A stretch of 64,000 nt of DNA from Chitinophaga japonensis (GTDB taxonomy: Bacteria; Bacteroidota; Bacteroidia; Chitinophagales; Chitinophagaceae), in the NCBI RefSeq assembly GCF_007830125.1, contig NZ_VLLG01000002.1, forward strand, positions 1,310,550 to 1,374,549, given 5' to 3'. Below are positions 62,022 to 64,000 of this stretch, piece after piece (position 1 is the first letter of the stretch; every line of letters begins with the position of its first letter). The position numbers were made by a program, and so were the translations under genes. The notes under the pieces are model-generated. The model saw only the letters and a list, made by a program, of their open reading frames with translations, was not told where the DNA came from and made no database searches.

Positions 62022-63494
62022 CAATGGAGTGAGCAAACGGCACAAAGCATCTACGAACTTTTCCGGCAAGGAACGGTTTCTCCAGGAGCGGCGCGTAATG
62101 AACGTGGCGTCTTCCAGGTCTTTTTCAAAAGCGCCGTTCAGCGCTTTTACAACGGAGCGGTCATACATGATAATAGCGATCTCGAAGTTCAGGTAAAAAC
62201 TCCGGTTGTCGAGGTTTACGGTGCCTACAATAGCCAGGTTGTCGTCAATGATCATGGTTTTGGCGTGGATGAATCCTTTCTGGTAGAAATATACTTTCAC
62301 GCCTGCATCCAGCATCGATTTAATAAAGGATTGCGCGGCATGCTGCACAAAATAGGAATCGCCGCGCATGGGCAGCAGCAACTCCACATCTTTACCCGCC
62401 AGGGCCGCCATTTGCAGGGCGGAGAGCAACTGGTCATTCGGAATAAAATAGGGATTGCAGATACGGATACGGCGGCGCGCCAGGTTGATGGCCATGAGTA
62501 TGGTCTGCATGGCCATCGGCCATTGAGAGTCCGGCCCGCTGGCTACAATATCGGTAAAGCATTCCGCAGTAAACTCCGCCCGCCGGAAATAAGGATAGGC
62601 AAAGGGAAATGTTTTTTTACTGCAATAGCGGTAGCTCATCATGAACTGGAGCTGTAGCTGGTTTACCACATCGCCTTCCAGCATCAGGTGGGTGTCCCGC
62701 CAGAACACCTCATTTTGCCCGTTATTCAGGTAACGTTCATCCATATTGATGCCGCCGGTAAAGCCGGTTTTACCGTCCACTACAATGATCTTGCGGTGAT
62801 TGCGGTAGTTGGCGTTGAGATAAAAATCCACTAGTACCGGTGAAAAGGCGTACACCTCTGCGCCGTATTGCTCCAGGCGTTTGGTGATCCTGCCCATATG
62901 ATCACAGCCGAGATCGTCGTAAATAAAACGTACTTCCACACCCGCCTGCAGTTTTTCAATGAGTATATCCACTACCGCGTTGCCAATACTGTCTACCGCG
63001 AAAATGTAGTATTCTATGTGGATGTGATGGGTGGCCTCCCGCAGGGCCTGCATAACGGCGGGGAACTTCTCCTCACCATTCAGCAGCAGCTTTACCCGGT
63101 TATTTTTGGTAAGCAGGGAGTGCATGGTATTCAGCAGCATGGCGGATATTTCCTGCTTGCTGGCCACGAGGTGGCGCAGCTCTACCTGCATTTGCTCAAT
63201 TTCCGGGCGTTTGTTTTCCCAGTAGCGCAGCATCAGCGTTTCATCCTTGGAGCCTTTGAGGGTAAAGCGTTTTCTTTTGCGCAGGTCCCGTCCCAGGTAG
63301 TAATATACGATCAGCCCTACGATCGGGAGGAACACCAGTAGCATAATATAGGCCATGGCCTTGATGGGGTTGCGGTTTTCCAGCAGGATGGTGCCCACTA
63401 TACCTATAAAGGAAAGTGATACCAGTACGTAGCTGATTATTTTTATGACCAGGTGCCAGTTGGTTTCCGATAGTAAATTGAGGATGGTAAACAC
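62016..63494 (-). CDS. cls: Cardiolipin synthase (phospholipase D superfamily)
   Basis: A 492-residue Cls with two N-terminal membrane helices (HLVIKIISYVLVSLSFIGIV and AYIMLLVFLPIVGLIVYYYL) and two HxKxxxxD active sites: HRKIIVVDGKTGFTGG and HAKTMIIDDNLAIVGTVNLD. It makes cardiolipin from phosphatidylglycerol or related lipids. Start is GTG at 63494, as no Met occurs before the first helix. It diverges from the DUF1016 gene, and a 29-base palindrome lies in the shared region at 63535-63563. Confidence 0.93.
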   Translation of the reverse strand: MFTILNLLSETNWHLVIKIISYVLVSLSFIGIVGTILLENRNPIKAMAYIMLLVFLPIVGLIVYYYLGRDLRKRKRFTLKGSKDETLMLRYWENKRPEIEQMQVELRHLVASKQEISAMLLNTMHSLLTKNNRVKLLLNGEEKFPAVMQALREATHHIHIEYYIFAVDSIGNAVVDILIEKLQAGVEVRFIYDDLGCDHMGRITKRLEQYGAEVYAFSPVLVDFYLNANYRNHRKIIVVDGKTGFTGGINMDERYLNNGQNEVFWRDTHLMLEGDVVNQLQLQFMMSYRYCSKKTFPFAYPYFRRAEFTAECFTDIVASGPDSQWPMAMQTILMAINLARRRIRICNPYFIPNDQLLSALQMAALAGKDVELLLPMRGDSYFVQHAAQSFIKSMLDAGVKVYFYQKGFIHAKTMIIDDNLAIVGTVNLDNRSFYLNFEIAIIMYDRSVVKALNGAFEKDLEDATFITRRSWRNRSLPEKFVDALCRLLTPLL

Positions 63495-63534
63495 GGATTG
63501 ACAGGAATTATGTGGATAAAGATAAAGTTTATCT

Positions 63535-63563
63535 CAATTGCGCACACACTGTGTGCGCAATTG
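63535..63563. repeat. 29-base perfect palindrome between cls and the DUF1016 gene
   Basis: Fourteen-base arms (caattgcgcacaca / tgtgtgcgcaattg) meet around one central base. It lies 41 bases before the cls start and 80 bases before the DUF1016 start. A related palindrome occurs inside the DUF1016 gene with the same caattg ends and acacactgtgt core and compensating differences in both arms. Confidence 0.85.
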
Positions 63564-63642
63564 GAAAAGGAACGAGAAAAGGCCCAACAAAAATTTTTCC
63601 GGGATAGTTATTTATCTTATTTTACTAAAAAATTTAGCATTC

Positions 63643-64000
63643 ATGATTGTTACCCAACACCTGCTTACAGAGATCAAAGCCATTATTACCCAGGCAAAAG
63701 AAAAGGCCATCCGGGCCGTAGATCATGAAAGAGTGCTGATGTACTGGCATATCGGCAAAAGAATTTTTGAGGAAGAGCAACAGGGGAAAGACCGTGCTGA
63801 CTATGGGGAATACTTGATCAAATACCTGGCGGAACAATTGCAGCCGGAATTTGGAAATGGATTTTCAAGGCGGCAGCTTGCATTTTTTCGTCAATTTTAT
63901 CGGGCTTTCCCAATTGTGAACACACTGTGTTCACAATTGGGATGGAGTCACTATAAACTATTAATGCGCATTGATAATCAACATAAAAAGGACTTTTTCA
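63643..64000 (+). CDS. DUF1016 (YhcG-type PDDEXK nuclease family) protein, cut by the window edge
   Basis: The first 119 codons of a DUF1016 N-terminal domain. After MIVTQHLLTEIKAIITQAK come LMYWHIGKRIFEEEQQGKDR, DYGEYLIKYLAEQLQPEFGN and FSRRQLAFFRQFYRAFPIVN, then the diagnostic QLGWSHYKLLMRIDN. The C-terminal nuclease-like half lies beyond the edge. Function of YhcG proteins is not settled. A palindrome covers codons for residues 90-100. ATG at 63643. Confidence 0.8.
   Translation, partial: MIVTQHLLTEIKAIITQAKEKAIRAVDHERVLMYWHIGKRIFEEEQQGKDRADYGEYLIKYLAEQLQPEFGNGFSRRQLAFFRQFYRAFPIVNTLCSQLGWSHYKLLMRIDNQHKKDFF
63908..63942 (+). repeat. 35-base palindrome inside the DUF1016 coding sequence
   Basis: A 29-base palindrome (63911-63939; caattgtgaacaca / tgtgttcacaattg around one base), extended by three further pairs on each side (tcc...gga), lies within codons for P90-G100 of the DUF1016 protein. 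It is the second copy of the motif at 63535-63563. Confidence 0.8.

Noticed and set aside
1-64000. tRNA, rRNA, riboswitch, CRISPR or prophage structures
   Set aside because: No cloverleaf, rRNA-like block, known riboswitch aptamer, spaced direct-repeat array or integrase/phage gene was recognised when reading both strands.

Overview
The window looks like chromosomal DNA of a Bacteroidota bacterium, most likely a Chitinophagaceae relative of Chitinophaga type; this is inferred from gene content and signals, not from a marker gene. The evidence is: repeated promoter -7 boxes of the form TAnnTTTG with, in two places, a TTTG element 19-20 bases upstream; few strong Shine-Dalgarno sequences; many lipoproteins and signal peptides; a TamB/TamL pair; futalosine-pathway menaquinone synthesis (MqnC); DUF2480, DUF3500 and Nfu-type proteins; and an ECF sigma factor followed by a protein with an anti-sigma-like N-terminus and an outer-membrane barrel. 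Coding regions look GC-rich for the phylum. I saw no rRNA, tRNA, CRISPR array, insertion sequence or prophage.

Layout. 0-15.9 kb: a hydroxypyruvate-isomerase-like enzyme, an amino-acid permease, an acetyltransferase, a lipoprotein, mqnC, two pepsin-like proteases, an M16 peptidase pair (one active, one inactive), an LprI-like protein, a leftward operon (degenerate ureohydrolase, YitT protein, alpha/beta hydrolase), a glycosyltransferase and an ArsC/Spx protein. 15.9-28.3 kb: DNA polymerase I, a secreted C1-like peptidase, TsaC, MtgA, a nicotinamide riboside uptake/phosphorylation pair (pnuC plus NadR-like kinase), an Nfu protein, ferritin, methylglyoxal synthase, DUF3500 and a GHL10 glycosidase. 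28.6-34.7 kb: gltBD. 35.7-43.5 kb: tamB, tamL and an RlpA lipoprotein. 43.6-52.2 kb: a DJ-1/PfpI protein, an imelysin-like/di-heme peroxidase fusion with a PhoX-like lipoprotein, corA, a lipoprotein, DUF2480 and ppiD. 52.2-56.4 kb: two large noncoding stretches around nadA, feoA and ybeY. 56.4-64 kb: mnmG, the sigma/anti-sigma-barrel pair, a lactonase, an acidic protein, cardiolipin synthase and a truncated DUF1016 nuclease.

The most notable points are four. (1) The 58.5-60.4 kb pair has the architecture of a trans-envelope signalling unit: ECF sigma, then one polypeptide with cytosolic segment, inner-membrane helix, about 170-residue Pro/Ala linker and outer-membrane barrel. (2) The region 52.4-56.3 kb has features expected near a replication origin: a cluster of DnaA-box-like sites with an AT-rich stretch, two 16-bp palindromes matching parS, and mnmG (gidA). 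(3) A 29-bp palindrome lies upstream of the DUF1016 gene and again inside it, with paired changes that preserve symmetry. (4) Several long intergenic inverted repeats separate genes, including one whose 31-base arms contain the stop codons of both flanking convergent genes.

Metabolic themes: NAD is served by both synthesis (nadA) and salvage (pnuC plus kinase); iron by ferritin, FeoA, Nfu and possibly the imelysin-peroxidase; the envelope by TamB/TamL, PpiD, MtgA, RlpA, GHL10 and cardiolipin synthase.
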